Of a DNA stretch of 64,000 nucleotides, positions 44,788-54,296 are shown one piece after another. The DNA is from Bin18 sp965242795 (GTDB taxonomy: Bacteria; Desulfobacterota; Binatia; Bin18), in the NCBI GenBank assembly GCA_965242795.1, contig OZ251505.1, forward strand, positions 2,480,001 to 2,544,000, in the 5' to 3' direction. The position numbers were made by a program, and so were the translations under genes. Position 1 is the first letter of the stretch. Each line of letters opens with the position of its first letter. The notes below the pieces were generated by a model. It did no database searches, was not told the origin of the DNA, and saw only the letters and a program-made list of their open reading frames with translations.

Positions 44788-45303
44788 ATGCAGGCAGGCA
44801 GACCGCGGCGCCGGACGTTCACTGGCTGGCTACTCGCCTGGGCGACCGGACTGTTCACAGCCTGTGATCTTTTCGCCCCCCCGCTCCACGGACACCGCGA
44901 GATCGCCGCGGCGTTACGTCCGTTGTTGGACGTCGGCTACGCCGAGCCCGACTACCCCACCTACCACGCCGCGTTCCTCTCGTTTCAGGACGTCGTGCGG
45001 GAGAAGATGGACGCCACACCCCACGAGATGCGCCCCTTCGTCGAGCGCATTCTGGGCTACCTGCAGGTCGCCGACGAGGTGTTGGCCTGGCAGGACAGAC
45101 ATACCGGAAACGAGCGGTCCGGCGACCCGGCGATCCCTCTCCACCTCGGCGTATGGACGGAACGCTATCCGTTTCTGAACGCCGCGGTCGGCGCACGGCT
45201 GGACGCGCCGCACGCCTTCGACGCCGCGACCGCGGTCCAGATGCTGTTCGAGAAGACCGATCAGACGCTGGTCGCCATGCAGATCAAGAACAAGCCGATC
45301 TAG
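44788..45303 (+). CDS. Putative lipoprotein, function unknown
   Basis: About 171 residues. A twin-basic N-terminus leads into a hydrophobic segment ending LFTAC, a lipobox-like cleavage site, followed by a soluble helical domain of ~140 residues (REIAAALRPLLDVGYAEPDY, DATPHEMRPFVERILGYLQV). Two ATGs are possible (44767 and 44788); the later one has GGGGG upstream. It follows hyuB by 44 nt. No family recognised. Confidence 0.6.
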   Translation: MQAGRPRRRTFTGWLLAWATGLFTACDLFAPPLHGHREIAAALRPLLDVGYAEPDYPTYHAAFLSFQDVVREKMDATPHEMRPFVERILGYLQVADEVLAWQDRHTGNERSGDPAIPLHLGVWTERYPFLNAAVGARLDAPHAFDAATAVQMLFEKTDQTLVAMQIKNKPI

Positions 45304-45555
45304 CCGTTGCGGGCAGACGCCCCGACCGGGCGGAGAAACATGAAGAAGTCCGTGAAGGCCAAGGTGACATCGGGGTTCGTTTCGATGTTTCGACACGCTC
45401 AACACACCGCAAGCTCAACGAACCAGGGACGGGAAAGTCTCCGAGCTTGCGGTGCCTCGATCCCGGTCCCTGAGTCTGTCGAAGGGTCTCCGAGCGTGCA
45501 CAGGATCATCTTGTAGAATTCTCCATTGAGGTGCCACGCTCGAGCCGATCATCAT
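45304..45555. repeat. Repeat-bearing gap between convergent genes
   Basis: 45370-45500 contains TCGGGGTTCGTTTCGATGTT, also present near 40565, plus CGACACGCTCAACACACCGC and CCTGAGTCTGTCGAAGGG, units of the dispersed family. No gene seen. Confidence 0.7.
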
Positions 45556-47175
45556 CTACCGGAGGGGGAGCCTGTTACGCCGCGGGGAGGGGGGGCAACC
45601 GGAGTCTCGGCGCTTGAGCCGCTCGACCGAATTTCCTGTGCGTTCGGTCTGCGGATTCCTGAAAATTTGATAGTCACTGAGCTTCAGCACCGCGCCGGGG
45701 AACTTGAACTCCGGCCAGCGGTCCCGCGCGTAATAACAGAAAGGTTTGGTGTCGGTCGTCGTCGAGAGAGTAAGATATTTGATGAAGTAGAACAGATCCC
45801 AGAAAAACTCGCCGGTCCGTATACCCCGGATGAGGCGACGCACGATGTAGGCGGGGTTGAACAGGACGGCGCGGCGGTATGCGCGTTTCATGAAATCCAA
45901 GACGGCCTGATGAGAAAGGTGCCTGTGGACGTACAGCCGCCGTTGGGTATCCATGTGGTAGTCGTCCCAGTCGAAAGACCGGATCATCCCCCGGTCGAAA
46001 TACTCTTTGAATATAGGGGTACCGGGAAAAGGGATGGATATCAGGAACTTGAGTATGTCGAGGGGGAGTTTGCGCGCATAGTCGATGGTTTCTTCTATCG
46101 TTTCTTCCGTATCGTGAGACAACCCTATCTGAAAAAAACCGTTGACGTCCAGGTCTGCGTCACGCGCCGTCCGCACCGCCTTCAGGCCCTGCTCGATCGT
46201 CGCGCGACCGCCTTTTCCGAACCGCCTGAGGATGTCGTTGTTCCCCGATTCGAATCCGAAAGAGACCCGGTAACAGCCGGCTCGACGCATGAGATGGAAG
46301 ATACGGTCATCAGCGCTTTCGACACGAATGCCGTTGGTGCAGGTCCAGGTCATGTCGGCACCGGAAGCGATAATCGCCTCGCAGACCTTCGCCGCCCATT
46401 TCTGGTCGGAGGTGAAGATGTCGTCGGCCAGAAAGAATTCGCGAAATCCCAACTTCTGCATCTCGATGACTTCCGCAGCACAGCGCTCGGGCGATTTCTT
46501 CCGATAACTCAAGGCCATGGTGATCTTGCTGGCACAGAAGTCGCATTTGAAGACACAGCCGCGGGAAAACTCGGCGAGAGTCGCGGGCACCCGGCGAAAG
46601 AGCAACTTGGAGGCGTTGCGGGAGTAATTCTCGAGATCGTAGAGGTCCCAGGCGGGCATGGGCAGTTCATCGAGATCGGCGATCGGAGACCGAGCCGCGG
46701 TGCGGGCGACCCTGTCGCCGTCCCGGTAGCAGAGTCCCCGTATTTTCTCGAAGTCGATGCCGTCGCAGATCTCGGCGAACGAATAATCAGCTTCACCGCA
46801 ACATACCGCGTCGAGGAATGACTCGCGGAGAGTTTCTTCCGGGAGGGCGGCCGGGTGCGCGCCACCTCCGACGACGACGATATTTCGAGAAATGTCCTTG
46901 ACCAGGACGCTGATGTCACGGAGTTGGTTCACGAGAGGCGTGGTCGCCGTCACCCCGACGACGTCAGGCCGAGCAGCATGGATATGGCGGGAAATTTCGT
47001 GGTGATCATATTCGCGCCAGGAAAAATCCAGGATGCCGACCGAATGCCCTCGCTGCCGGGCGACCCCTGCGATGGTAGCCAGCCCGAGCGTGGGCATGAT
47101 CGGATTGACCAAGGATGCCTTGCTGCTGCCGTAACTGGCTTGATAGGAGGGATTGATCAGTAGAACGTTTGCCAT
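45556..47175 (-). CDS. Cobalamin-binding radical SAM protein
   Basis: 539 residues. N-terminal B12-binding Rossmann domain (VLLINPSYQASYGSSKASLV ... RNIVVVGGGAHPAAL; residues ~1-145) lacks the His of DxHxxG, as in many class B radical SAM enzymes. The radical SAM core begins with GCVFKCDFC (C207, C211, C214 for the 4Fe-4S cluster), followed by FREFFLADDIFTSDQKW. The C-terminal ~150 residues are typical of the BchE/HpnJ-like branch. Likely a methyltransferase or cyclase on lipids, hopanoids or tetrapyrroles. It stands alone, so its pathway is open. Confidence 0.85.
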   Translation of the reverse strand: MANVLLINPSYQASYGSSKASLVNPIMPTLGLATIAGVARQRGHSVGILDFSWREYDHHEISRHIHAARPDVVGVTATTPLVNQLRDISVLVKDISRNIVVVGGGAHPAALPEETLRESFLDAVCCGEADYSFAEICDGIDFEKIRGLCYRDGDRVARTAARSPIADLDELPMPAWDLYDLENYSRNASKLLFRRVPATLAEFSRGCVFKCDFCASKITMALSYRKKSPERCAAEVIEMQKLGFREFFLADDIFTSDQKWAAKVCEAIIASGADMTWTCTNGIRVESADDRIFHLMRRAGCYRVSFGFESGNNDILRRFGKGGRATIEQGLKAVRTARDADLDVNGFFQIGLSHDTEETIEETIDYARKLPLDILKFLISIPFPGTPIFKEYFDRGMIRSFDWDDYHMDTQRRLYVHRHLSHQAVLDFMKRAYRRAVLFNPAYIVRRLIRGIRTGEFFWDLFYFIKYLTLSTTTDTKPFCYYARDRWPEFKFPGAVLKLSDYQIFRNPQTERTGNSVERLKRRDSGCPPSPRRNRLPLR

Positions 47176-47438
47176 GGGGACGTCCTCGTCAATCGTCAGG
47201 AAAAATCATCGTCTCCTCTATGAATACGGCTATTCGTGAAGGACTTCAAGACGCAAGGGGCCGCTCCCCATTTCTGAAAGCGGCGGCCGGCTGGACGAGC
47301 CGCCCGCCTTCGATGCCGGGACCGCCGTCCAAATGCCGTTCGGGAAAATCGGCCCGACACCGGGCGCCATGCGATCAAGACCAGATCTGTTCAAACGAAC
47401 ATGACACCCGGCGAGGCACACAAACGACGGGGAACCGG

Positions 47439-48194
47439 ATGGGAAAACTCGACGACAAGACGGCGTTGATTACCGGCTCCAGCAGCGGCATCGGGCGGGC
47501 CGTGGCGCTGGCGTTCGCCGAAGAAGGCGCGCGGCTGGTGCTCAACTACCCGGACGACGCCCAGGCCGACAACGCTGCCGCGGTGCGAAAAGAGATCGAG
47601 GCGCTGGGCCGACCGGCCATCGCCATTCGCGCCGACGTGTCCCGCGAAGACGACGTGGAGCGCCTCGTCGAGACGACCATGCGGACCTACGGCCGCATCG
47701 ACGTGCTGGTGAACAACGCCGGCATCGCCAGCGCCGCGTCCGTCGGCGACATGCCCGTGGCGACGTGGGACCGGATGCTGGCCGTCAATCTGCGCAGCGT
47801 GTTTCTGTGTACCCGGCAGGTGTTGCCGATCATGTACGCCCAGGACTCCGGCAAGATCATCAATACGGCCTCGCAACTCGCCTATCTCGGCGCGCCCGGG
47901 CTGAGCCACTATTGCGCGGCCAAGGCCGCCATTGTCGCGTTCACGCGCTCGCTGGCGCGCGAGATCGGCACCCGTAACGTCAATGCCAACTGTGTCGCGC
48001 CCGGCGCCACGCAGACTCCCATCCTCGAAGGGGTCGGCGAAGGAGCCCTCGCCGCCATTCGCGCCGCGATTCCCAAGGGCCGCTTCGCCACGGTGGACGA
48101 CATCGCGCCGACCTACGTCTTTCTGGCGTCGGACGAGTCTGGCCATTACGTCGGCCAGTGCCTCAGCCCGAACGGCGGCGACGTCATGCTGTGA
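47439..48194 (+). CDS. Short-chain dehydrogenase/reductase (FabG-like)
   Basis: 251 residues from ATG 47439. Nucleotide-binding TGSSSGIGR (13-20), NNAG at 92-95, catalytic S145, Y158 and K162 (HYCAAK), and the C-terminal GxCxSxxGG as GQCLSPNGGDVML. Classical SDR fold, NAD(P)-dependent alcohol/ketone conversion. It lies 49 nt before the MFS gene and may share a transcript with it. Confidence 0.88.
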   Translation: MGKLDDKTALITGSSSGIGRAVALAFAEEGARLVLNYPDDAQADNAAAVRKEIEALGRPAIAIRADVSREDDVERLVETTMRTYGRIDVLVNNAGIASAASVGDMPVATWDRMLAVNLRSVFLCTRQVLPIMYAQDSGKIINTASQLAYLGAPGLSHYCAAKAAIVAFTRSLAREIGTRNVNANCVAPGATQTPILEGVGEGALAAIRAAIPKGRFATVDDIAPTYVFLASDESGHYVGQCLSPNGGDVML

Positions 48195-48243
48195 GCGAAC
48201 CGTCCCTTGTTCCGGCCTTGGCCCGCCTATAGGGTCAGCCGCC

Positions 48244-49449
48244 GTGCCTGAGTCTTCCGAATCAGCCTCATCGTCGCCACGGCCGTCGGGACAGGATCAG
48301 GCCGTCCTCTTCACCCGCGATTTCATCCTGCTGTGTCTGGCGACGTTTCTGTTCGCCGGCAGCATGTTCCTGCTGTTCGCCGTCCTGCCGGTCTTCATCG
48401 TCGAGGAGTTGGACGGGGCCGACGCGCAGGTCGGCCTCATCATGGGCGCGTTCGCCGTATCCGCGCTGCTGGCGCGACCCCTGACCGGACGCCTCGTCGA
48501 TTCGTGGAGCCGCAAGACGGTGCTCAGCTTCGGCGCGCTGATCTATTGCCTGGCCCCGGCCCTGTACACGCAGGCCGAAACCGTGCCGGCCATGCTCGGC
48601 CTGCGTGTCTTTCACGGGCTGGGGATCGCCGCCTATACCACCGCGGCCGGGGTGATCGTGGCCGATCTGGCGCCGGCCAGCCGCCGCGGCGAGGGCATGG
48701 GCTATTACGGCATGGCGCTCAATCTGGCGATGACCATCGGCCCGGCCCTCGGTGTCGTGCTGATTAGGTGGATCAGTTACGATCATCTGTTCTGGCTGTG
48801 CGCGGCGCTCGGAGGCGGCAGCCTCGTGCTTTCCCAACTCGTCCATGAACCGGTGCGCGACGCCGCGGCCCGACCGCCCGACGCCGGCCCGCGGCGTTGG
48901 GTCAGCCGCAGCGCGCTGTTTCCCGCGGCTATTGCCGTCTGCATGACGGTCACCTTCGGCACGGTCGTGTCGTTTCTGCCGCTGTTCGCCAAAGCCCACG
49001 ACCTGGGCAATCCCGGCGTGTTCTTCACTGTGTATTCACTGGTCGTCGTCGTGTCCCGCCCGCTGGCCGGCCGCCTGTCCGACCGCTTCGGACGGGCCGC
49101 GGTCATCATCCCCGGCATGGCGAGTCTGGCCGCGGCGATGGTCACGCTGGCGTATATTACGTCCACTGCGGGCATGATGGTCGCCGCGGTCCTGAAGGGG
49201 ATCGGGTTCGGCGTGGTGCAGCCCGCAATCATGGCGCTGGCCGTCGATCGGTCGGCCCCGCACGAACGCGGGCTCGCCCTCGCCACGCTGATGGGCGCCT
49301 TCGACGTGGGCGTCGGCCTGAGCAGCATCGTGCTCGGCATCGTCCTCGACCATACGAACTTCACGGTCATGTTCCTGTGCGCGGGCGGCGTGGCGCTGTG
49401 CGGCGGGCTGGGGACGGTCTGGGAGAGTCGGACCAAATCCCCGGCATAA
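48244..49449 (+). CDS. MFS transporter
   Basis: About 401 residues, 12 TM segments in two halves. GTG start at 48244. Family motif A appears as GRLVDSWSRKTVL after TM2 and again as GRLSDRFGRAAVI in the second half. The first helix is FILLCLATFLFAGSMFLLFA. A small-molecule exporter or importer; the substrate is unknown. The neighbouring SDR and DUF1329 genes suggest a hydrophobic metabolite. Confidence 0.87.
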   Translation: MPESSESASSSPRPSGQDQAVLFTRDFILLCLATFLFAGSMFLLFAVLPVFIVEELDGADAQVGLIMGAFAVSALLARPLTGRLVDSWSRKTVLSFGALIYCLAPALYTQAETVPAMLGLRVFHGLGIAAYTTAAGVIVADLAPASRRGEGMGYYGMALNLAMTIGPALGVVLIRWISYDHLFWLCAALGGGSLVLSQLVHEPVRDAAARPPDAGPRRWVSRSALFPAAIAVCMTVTFGTVVSFLPLFAKAHDLGNPGVFFTVYSLVVVVSRPLAGRLSDRFGRAAVIIPGMASLAAAMVTLAYITSTAGMMVAAVLKGIGFGVVQPAIMALAVDRSAPHERGLALATLMGAFDVGVGLSSIVLGIVLDHTNFTVMFLCAGGVALCGGLGTVWESRTKSPA

Positions 49450-49606
49450 CCGACCGAACGCGCGGCGCTCCCGAGGCTCGGCACCAGCCGCAACCCACTC
49501 CGCACCGACCCCTAACCACTCGCCACTCCGAACGAACTTGCGGCCCTCCCGGGGCTTGGCTAGGGTGACGCGCATCGCCCGTGAGACGCGAAGGATACTC
49601 CCGAAC

Positions 49607-50968
49607 ATGCACTTCCCAGCTTTCGATGCCCGCCTGTGGGCCGCGGTCGCAGCATTCACGCTCTGCTTGACTTTCAGCGCGGTCGGCGTCCACGCGCAAG
49701 CCGGCAGTCTGCCGTCGCGCGACGACATACAGCGCTGGCTCGCGGCGAATCTCGCCACGCTGCCGCAGTTCCAAGAAGGCGACGTGCTGAAACAGGTCGA
49801 CCTCGACAAACTCCGGCCCTTCCTGCCGCCCCGCTACATCGACGAGTTCGATTTTCCCGAGGTCGAATTCCACGTCTCGCCCACCGGCCGCTACACCCCG
49901 CACGAAGCCTACATGGCGGCCACCGAACAGTACTCGGTGCAGACCCGCCTGGCCGACGACGGTGCCCTGGAAAACTACGTCGCCGGCCGGCCGTTCGCCC
50001 GCGCCCTCGTCAATCCCGACGAGCCGACCGCGGGGCTCAAGGCGGCCTGGAACTTCAACTACCGCTGGCAGCACTACGGCATGAACGTCGAGCGCTACCT
50101 CGGAGCGATGATCGCCAAAGGCGGCCGCGCGTCCAAGCTGCCGGGCTTTCCCGAAGACCTGATTCAGGGCGGCGGGCGCGTGATCCGCCATCTCGTGGCT
50201 CTCTACCAGCGCGTGTATCACAACCATCTGTCCCACCTGTCGTCCAGCGGCCACATCTTTCCGTTGGACGATGCCGGCCGTTTCGAGTTCAAGGACTACG
50301 TCGAGTTCACCGAACCCTACGACGTGCGCGGCTCGCGCTTCCTGGTGTACCGCTACGATGACCCGCGCAAGCAGGACGACGCCTGGGGGTTCATTCCCGC
50401 ACTGCGCAAGGTCCGCCGCCTGTCGCTGCACGAGCGGGACGACTCCATCGGCGGCACCGAAATGACGCTGGACGATTTTACGGGTTTTTCCGGGCGGATT
50501 CTCGATCACACGTGGCGCTTCCTGGGCTGGAAACCGATCCTGCACGTGATGAATTCCCGCCACCCGTACGCGCGGTTCTACGGCCCCGACGGCTGGCTGC
50601 CCAACGACCGGTGGGAACTGCGCCTGTGCGCGGTGGTCGAGCAGACGCCGATCACCACCCGCAACTATTCGAGCAAGATCTACTTCTGGGATGCCGAGAC
50701 GTACGAGACCGCGCTGGTCCTCGTCTTCGACCGGGACGGCACGCTGTGGAAGGTGAACGACCTGCTCCACGGCTGGTCCGAGGACCCGAGTCAGGCCGAG
50801 GCGGACCGCGGCAAGCACCTGCCGCGCAACATCGGCTTCACCATCGTCGACGTCAAACAGGAACAGGCGACCGTCTTCTCGGCGTACACCATCGAGTACC
50901 CCGCGGTCGGCGTCGAGCACGTCGAAGAGCGCTACGACGTCAACAAGCTGAGCGAGGGCCGGCGCTGA
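49607..50968 (+). CDS. DUF1329 family outer-membrane-associated protein
   Basis: 453 residues with a signal peptide (VAAFTLCLTFSAVGVHAQA). DUF1329 hallmarks: AWNFNYRWQHYGMN, KVRRLSLHERDDSIGGTEMT, LDDFTGFSGRI and GDRWEL-like NDRWELRLCAVVE. DUF1329 proteins are beta-rich, LolA-like and frequent beside hydrocarbon, steroid or alkane degradation genes, where they may carry hydrophobic compounds across the periplasm. It ends 7 nt before the convergent antitoxin gene. Confidence 0.85.
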   Translation: MHFPAFDARLWAAVAAFTLCLTFSAVGVHAQAGSLPSRDDIQRWLAANLATLPQFQEGDVLKQVDLDKLRPFLPPRYIDEFDFPEVEFHVSPTGRYTPHEAYMAATEQYSVQTRLADDGALENYVAGRPFARALVNPDEPTAGLKAAWNFNYRWQHYGMNVERYLGAMIAKGGRASKLPGFPEDLIQGGGRVIRHLVALYQRVYHNHLSHLSSSGHIFPLDDAGRFEFKDYVEFTEPYDVRGSRFLVYRYDDPRKQDDAWGFIPALRKVRRLSLHERDDSIGGTEMTLDDFTGFSGRILDHTWRFLGWKPILHVMNSRHPYARFYGPDGWLPNDRWELRLCAVVEQTPITTRNYSSKIYFWDAETYETALVLVFDRDGTLWKVNDLLHGWSEDPSQAEADRGKHLPRNIGFTIVDVKQEQATVFSAYTIEYPAVGVEHVEERYDVNKLSEGRR

Positions 50969-50974
50969 GGCGCG

Positions 50975-51241
50975 TCACCCGGTGGGAAGCTCGTCACCGG
51001 ATTCGGACGGCGGCACGTCCGGGGCGCTGTTCAGCAGGCGTCGCAGATCCTCCATGTTCGCCGCGGACGCGCGGCGCTGGAAGTACGCCTGGGCGGTTTC
51101 GACCGCGCCGATCTTCTGCGCGACCGCGGACACGATCCACTGATTCAGCGACACACCGTCCTCCTTGGCGAGATGGACCGCGGTCTCCTTCAGCGATTCC
51201 GGCAATTGCAGCGGATATTTGTATCGTCGTTTTGCGCTCAT
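50975..51241 (-). CDS. Ribbon-helix-helix antitoxin (HicB/Arc-like)
   Basis: 88 residues. Strand KYPLQLPESLKETAVHLAKE and helices DGVSLNQWIVSAVAQKIGAV are a MetJ/Arc-type DNA-binding fold. The tail is acidic and likely binds the toxin. It follows its toxin gene with an ATGA overlap (51238-51241), a reversed toxin-first order common for COG1569 PIN systems. Confidence 0.82.
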   Translation of the reverse strand: MSAKRRYKYPLQLPESLKETAVHLAKEDGVSLNQWIVSAVAQKIGAVETAQAYFQRRASAANMEDLRRLLNSAPDVPPSESGDELPTG

Positions 51242-51657
51242 ATCGTCAGCCTCCGCAGAATGCCCCTCGGCGTGGCTATCTCTATCCCCAGCGTCGATGC
51301 GGGCCGAAAGTCTCTCACGTTGTGGGTCACGATGGTCTCGGCGCGCCCGTTCACTGCTGCTTCCAACACCATTTCATCGCCGGCGTCGTGCAGCAGGGGC
51401 CGCACAGTGAACGAGATATCGACCGGCTCGGCGAGTGCAGCCAAAGCGCTCATGATCGTATCCACATCCCGAAGCGTGTGGCCCGTGGCCGCCCGCGTTT
51501 CTTCACGACTCAGCACGTCCTCATATTCCAAGAAGAGCGCCGTTGAGCACACCGGAACCACCTGCCTTTCCAGGGCGCGCCCCAAGAGCGCATTGCTCGC
51601 ACCGAGTCGGCTCCTGAACGCCGCAATCACGACGTTCGTATCCAAAACCAACCTCAC
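51238..51657 (-). CDS. PIN-domain toxin (COG1569 type)
   Basis: 139 residues. PIN acidic residues: RLVLDTNVVIAAF (D6), STALFLEYEDVLS (E), LHDAGDEMVLEAAV (DE) and VTHNVRDF (D). It starts at GTG 51657 with no ribosome site; the -10-like TATTGT lies only 6 nt upstream, so the message is probably leaderless. It heads a two-gene operon with an RHH antitoxin. Confidence 0.85.
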   Translation of the reverse strand: MRLVLDTNVVIAAFRSRLGASNALLGRALERQVVPVCSTALFLEYEDVLSREETRAATGHTLRDVDTIMSALAALAEPVDISFTVRPLLHDAGDEMVLEAAVNGRAETIVTHNVRDFRPASTLGIEIATPRGILRRLTI

Positions 51658-51671
51658 GACAGAACAATATA

Positions 51672-51692
51672 TGACATCTTATTAGATGTCAA
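51672..51692 (-). promoter_or_regulatory. Promoter and palindromic operator of the PIN/RHH operon
   Basis: TGACATCT TATT AGATGTCA is a perfect 8-bp inverted repeat. On the minus strand its first arm overlaps a consensus TTGACA -35 box (51687-51692), with TATTGT 17 nt downstream as -10. Repressor binding would block the polymerase directly, matching TA autoregulation. Confidence 0.7.
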
Positions 51693-51707
51693 TATAATCT
51701 CCCACGC

Positions 51708-52877
51708 CTACTCGATGGCCGTGGGTGGCTCGACCTGCCCCATGAGGTCGTCGTTCCATTCGCCTTCCGCAGTCAGGATGGCTTTGGCGTCGTAGAGGAA
51801 CGCTTCGATCAGCTTGTGCGACAGATAGACGTAGGTGCCGGGCTGGCGGATGGTGTGGATCGAGGCCGCGGCCGACCCCGCGGAGACCACCCAGGATTCC
51901 AGGTCCACCGCCGGCGGATTGTTGAAACTGCCGCGTTCCCACACGTAGTCGCCGTGGCCGCCGATCAGGTGGGGATAGGACGGGCGGTTGGCTTGGGAAT
52001 GGACGATCAGCACGTTCTCGCCGACCGTGGCGGTGAGGGTGCCCTCGCCCTGCAAGGCGCCGGTGGTGCCGTTGAACACGATGTGGGTGGGGATGAGGGT
52101 ACGCATCGCGGCGAGGTCGTCGCCCGCCGAGGCGAGCGGGCTGTCGTAGCGAATGAACCGACCCTGCTCGTCGCGCGGCAGATAGAAATCCTGCTCGCCG
52201 ATGTAGTAGGCGCGGTCGTACCGGACGGGATTGCCGGCAGGGTCTTTCAAGCCCTCGCGCGGCAACACCATGATAGCGCCGTTCATGCCGTGAGTGACGT
52301 GCCAGGGCACCATGCTGCCGCCCGGTGCACAGTGGTAGATGAACACGCCCGGCTTCGTTGCCCGGAAGCGCAGCACGGCTTCCTGCCCGGGCGCCACTCT
52401 CGTCAGGTCGCCGCCGCCGAGCGCGCCGACCGAGGCGTGGAAGTCGATGTTGTGCAGCATGGAGTTACTGGCCGGATTGACCAGCGTGAACTCCACGTAG
52501 TCGCCCTCGTGCACCACGATGATAGGGCCGGGGACCGAGCCGTTGAACGTGAACGCCCACACGAAGGCGCCGGGCGCCACCTCGATTTCCTTTTCCTCCA
52601 CGACCATGCGCACGACAACCACGCGGGGCGGGCCGGTGCGGACCTGCTCGTGAACCGGGAGGCCCGGGGGCGCGACCAGTTCCTGCGTGACCCGTTCCAG
52701 ACTGCCGACATCCACCGGTTCCCAGGTTTTCAGGCCGCTTCGATAGAGCTCCGAGGCAGTGGCGACCGACCCGGTATCCGCACCAGTGTCGGAAGCGGCA
52801 ACGCTGACCGGGACAGTGATAAGGAACCCGGCGACGAATGCCTTCAAACACGAGCTACTCCGTTCTCTATGCGGCAT
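51708..52877 (-). CDS. nirK: Copper-containing nitrite reductase
   Basis: 389 residues from ATG 52877 with AAGGAGAG upstream; signal peptide ~10-28. Two cupredoxin domains. Type 1 copper: H142, C183, H193, M198 (HNIDFH, YHCAPGG, HVTHGMNG). Type 2 copper: H147, H182, H308 (IGGHGDYVW). The catalytic Asp (D145) and His (H265, THIVFNG) are also present, so it should reduce nitrite to NO in the periplasm. No other denitrification genes are nearby. Confidence 0.93.
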   Translation of the reverse strand: MPHRERSSSCLKAFVAGFLITVPVSVAASDTGADTGSVATASELYRSGLKTWEPVDVGSLERVTQELVAPPGLPVHEQVRTGPPRVVVVRMVVEEKEIEVAPGAFVWAFTFNGSVPGPIIVVHEGDYVEFTLVNPASNSMLHNIDFHASVGALGGGDLTRVAPGQEAVLRFRATKPGVFIYHCAPGGSMVPWHVTHGMNGAIMVLPREGLKDPAGNPVRYDRAYYIGEQDFYLPRDEQGRFIRYDSPLASAGDDLAAMRTLIPTHIVFNGTTGALQGEGTLTATVGENVLIVHSQANRPSYPHLIGGHGDYVWERGSFNNPPAVDLESWVVSAGSAAASIHTIRQPGTYVYLSHKLIEAFLYDAKAILTAEGEWNDDLMGQVEPPTAIE

Positions 52878-52946
52878 AGCTTCTCTCCTTGAGGTTCGCC
52901 GGACGGAAACCAATTCCCGACGTCGGTTCAATCAACCCGGCTTATA

Positions 52947-53324
52947 TCATGGAGTCAGCAAATCAGGGGGCATAGCCGGGGTTGAGACACGGCCCCATAG
53001 TAAAAGCGATTGACAAGGGGCCCACAATCGAAACCACATGCCGGTCAGGTCGTGTTCACACTCTCGTAGTGCATCCATGATGAGAGCGAACACGCTGAAG
53101 CCGAGGATGATCACCGCGAGCTTCTCGACGCGGGAGAAGATACCGCGCTCTCCTCTCACGTGCCGGAACCGGCGTTCGACTTCATTGCGCCGTTCGTCCA
53201 TCTCCCAGTCGTCTTCCCAAGAGGCATGCCGAGTCTCGATTGGGGGAACCACCGATTCGAACTCCAATCGTAACACAAGCTGACGTGCCTCGTTGCTCAC
53301 GGCACCAAGGGCCGCTTCGCTCAC
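52947..53324 (-). CDS. Possible small membrane protein upstream of nirK
   Basis: 125 residues if started at GTG 53324, which has GAGGGG upstream. A charged region (MDERRNEVERRFRHVRGERG) precedes one clear TM helix (KLAVIILGFSVFALIMDAL). No family recognised. The C-terminal ~35 residues look random. It lies 69 nt before nirK on the same strand. It may be real or a chance open frame. Confidence 0.35.
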   Translation of the reverse strand: MSEAALGAVSNEARQLVLRLEFESVVPPIETRHASWEDDWEMDERRNEVERRFRHVRGERGIFSRVEKLAVIILGFSVFALIMDALRECEHDLTGMWFRLWAPCQSLLLWGRVSTPAMPPDLLTP

Positions 53325-54296
53325 AGACCCCCCCTCGACGGCGAAGCCGTTTGTGTCCCTCGGGTGCGTCACGCGCCTGCCCGACAGACAGCGAGTATCT
53401 CCCCGCCGTTTGAGCCCCCGCGACAACTAGCGACATCTTGAGGGCTCTTCCCCGGGACTTGCGGAGAGACTGCGATCCGGTGTTCATCGCTCCGGTCCCG
53501 TCGGGGTGTCCCGTCACAATAGTGCTTGGCCAGCGAATCTGCTTCCGGCTTGATCCGCCCGATCTGCTCTCTTATGGAAGTGTGCGAGCACCCGGTCCAG
53601 TACGCCGGTTCTTGGCCCGGCGACGCAGCCGGGGGGAGAGGGTGGGCCGCGCCCGAATCGCGGCGGGAATCCCCGTCAGTTGTGCCATGCACGGCGCTAT
53701 ACAGGAACGCATCGCGTGTGTGCAGATTTGCCCTGCGTCCCTTCCCACGTTGCACCGGCAGAGACGATGCAACGCGGTTGTCTTGAGTGTCGGTGAATCC
53801 CATCCAGCAATGCTCCCATCCTCCAATCCATTTGGGTGAACACGCCTTACTTTCAACCTGACGAGAGAGAGCCTTTACAACGTCGAGAATATGATTTTCA
53901 TCCCTCCCTGCCGAACTGGACGTACGTGACGTTGATTTTCCTTCCATTTGACTGCGCTTTCCTACACTCTGCAGTTCAACCCTTCGCTTGATCCGTCCTC
54001 GCCACTCGTGGGTGCCGGGCAGCTTGGTCTGCTTGCGTCGATAAACTCATTCGTCTCCCGGTCACTGAGTATGAATAGGAAAAACGTCCACTCTTCTCTC
54101 AGTTTCCATCTCCGACTAGGGAATAGACTCCGCTGACGGGATGGCACCTCATTTTATTGAAAGGAAGGAAATTGAAAAATTCTGAATAATCAACTATAGG
54201 GGGGTATGCTCCCGGAAGGGAGGCTGGGCGACAGACCGGCTCGTTATCCCCGGCGTCTGAAACCGTTTGCCGTCAGCATCTCTCAGACGGGGGCAC
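53325..54296. other. Degraded, apparently non-coding region
   Basis: No reading frame here shows a recognisable family or consistent codon bias. Composition falls from GC-rich to nearly neutral towards 54150 (TTATTGAAAGGAAGGAAATT). It is likely decayed accessory DNA joined to the broken methyltransferase beyond. Confidence 0.45.

Noticed and set aside
53369..53947. A 192-codon minus-strand frame and overlapping alternatives
   Set aside because: Composition is random (Ser/Arg/Gly-rich), three frames are equally open, and no motif is seen.
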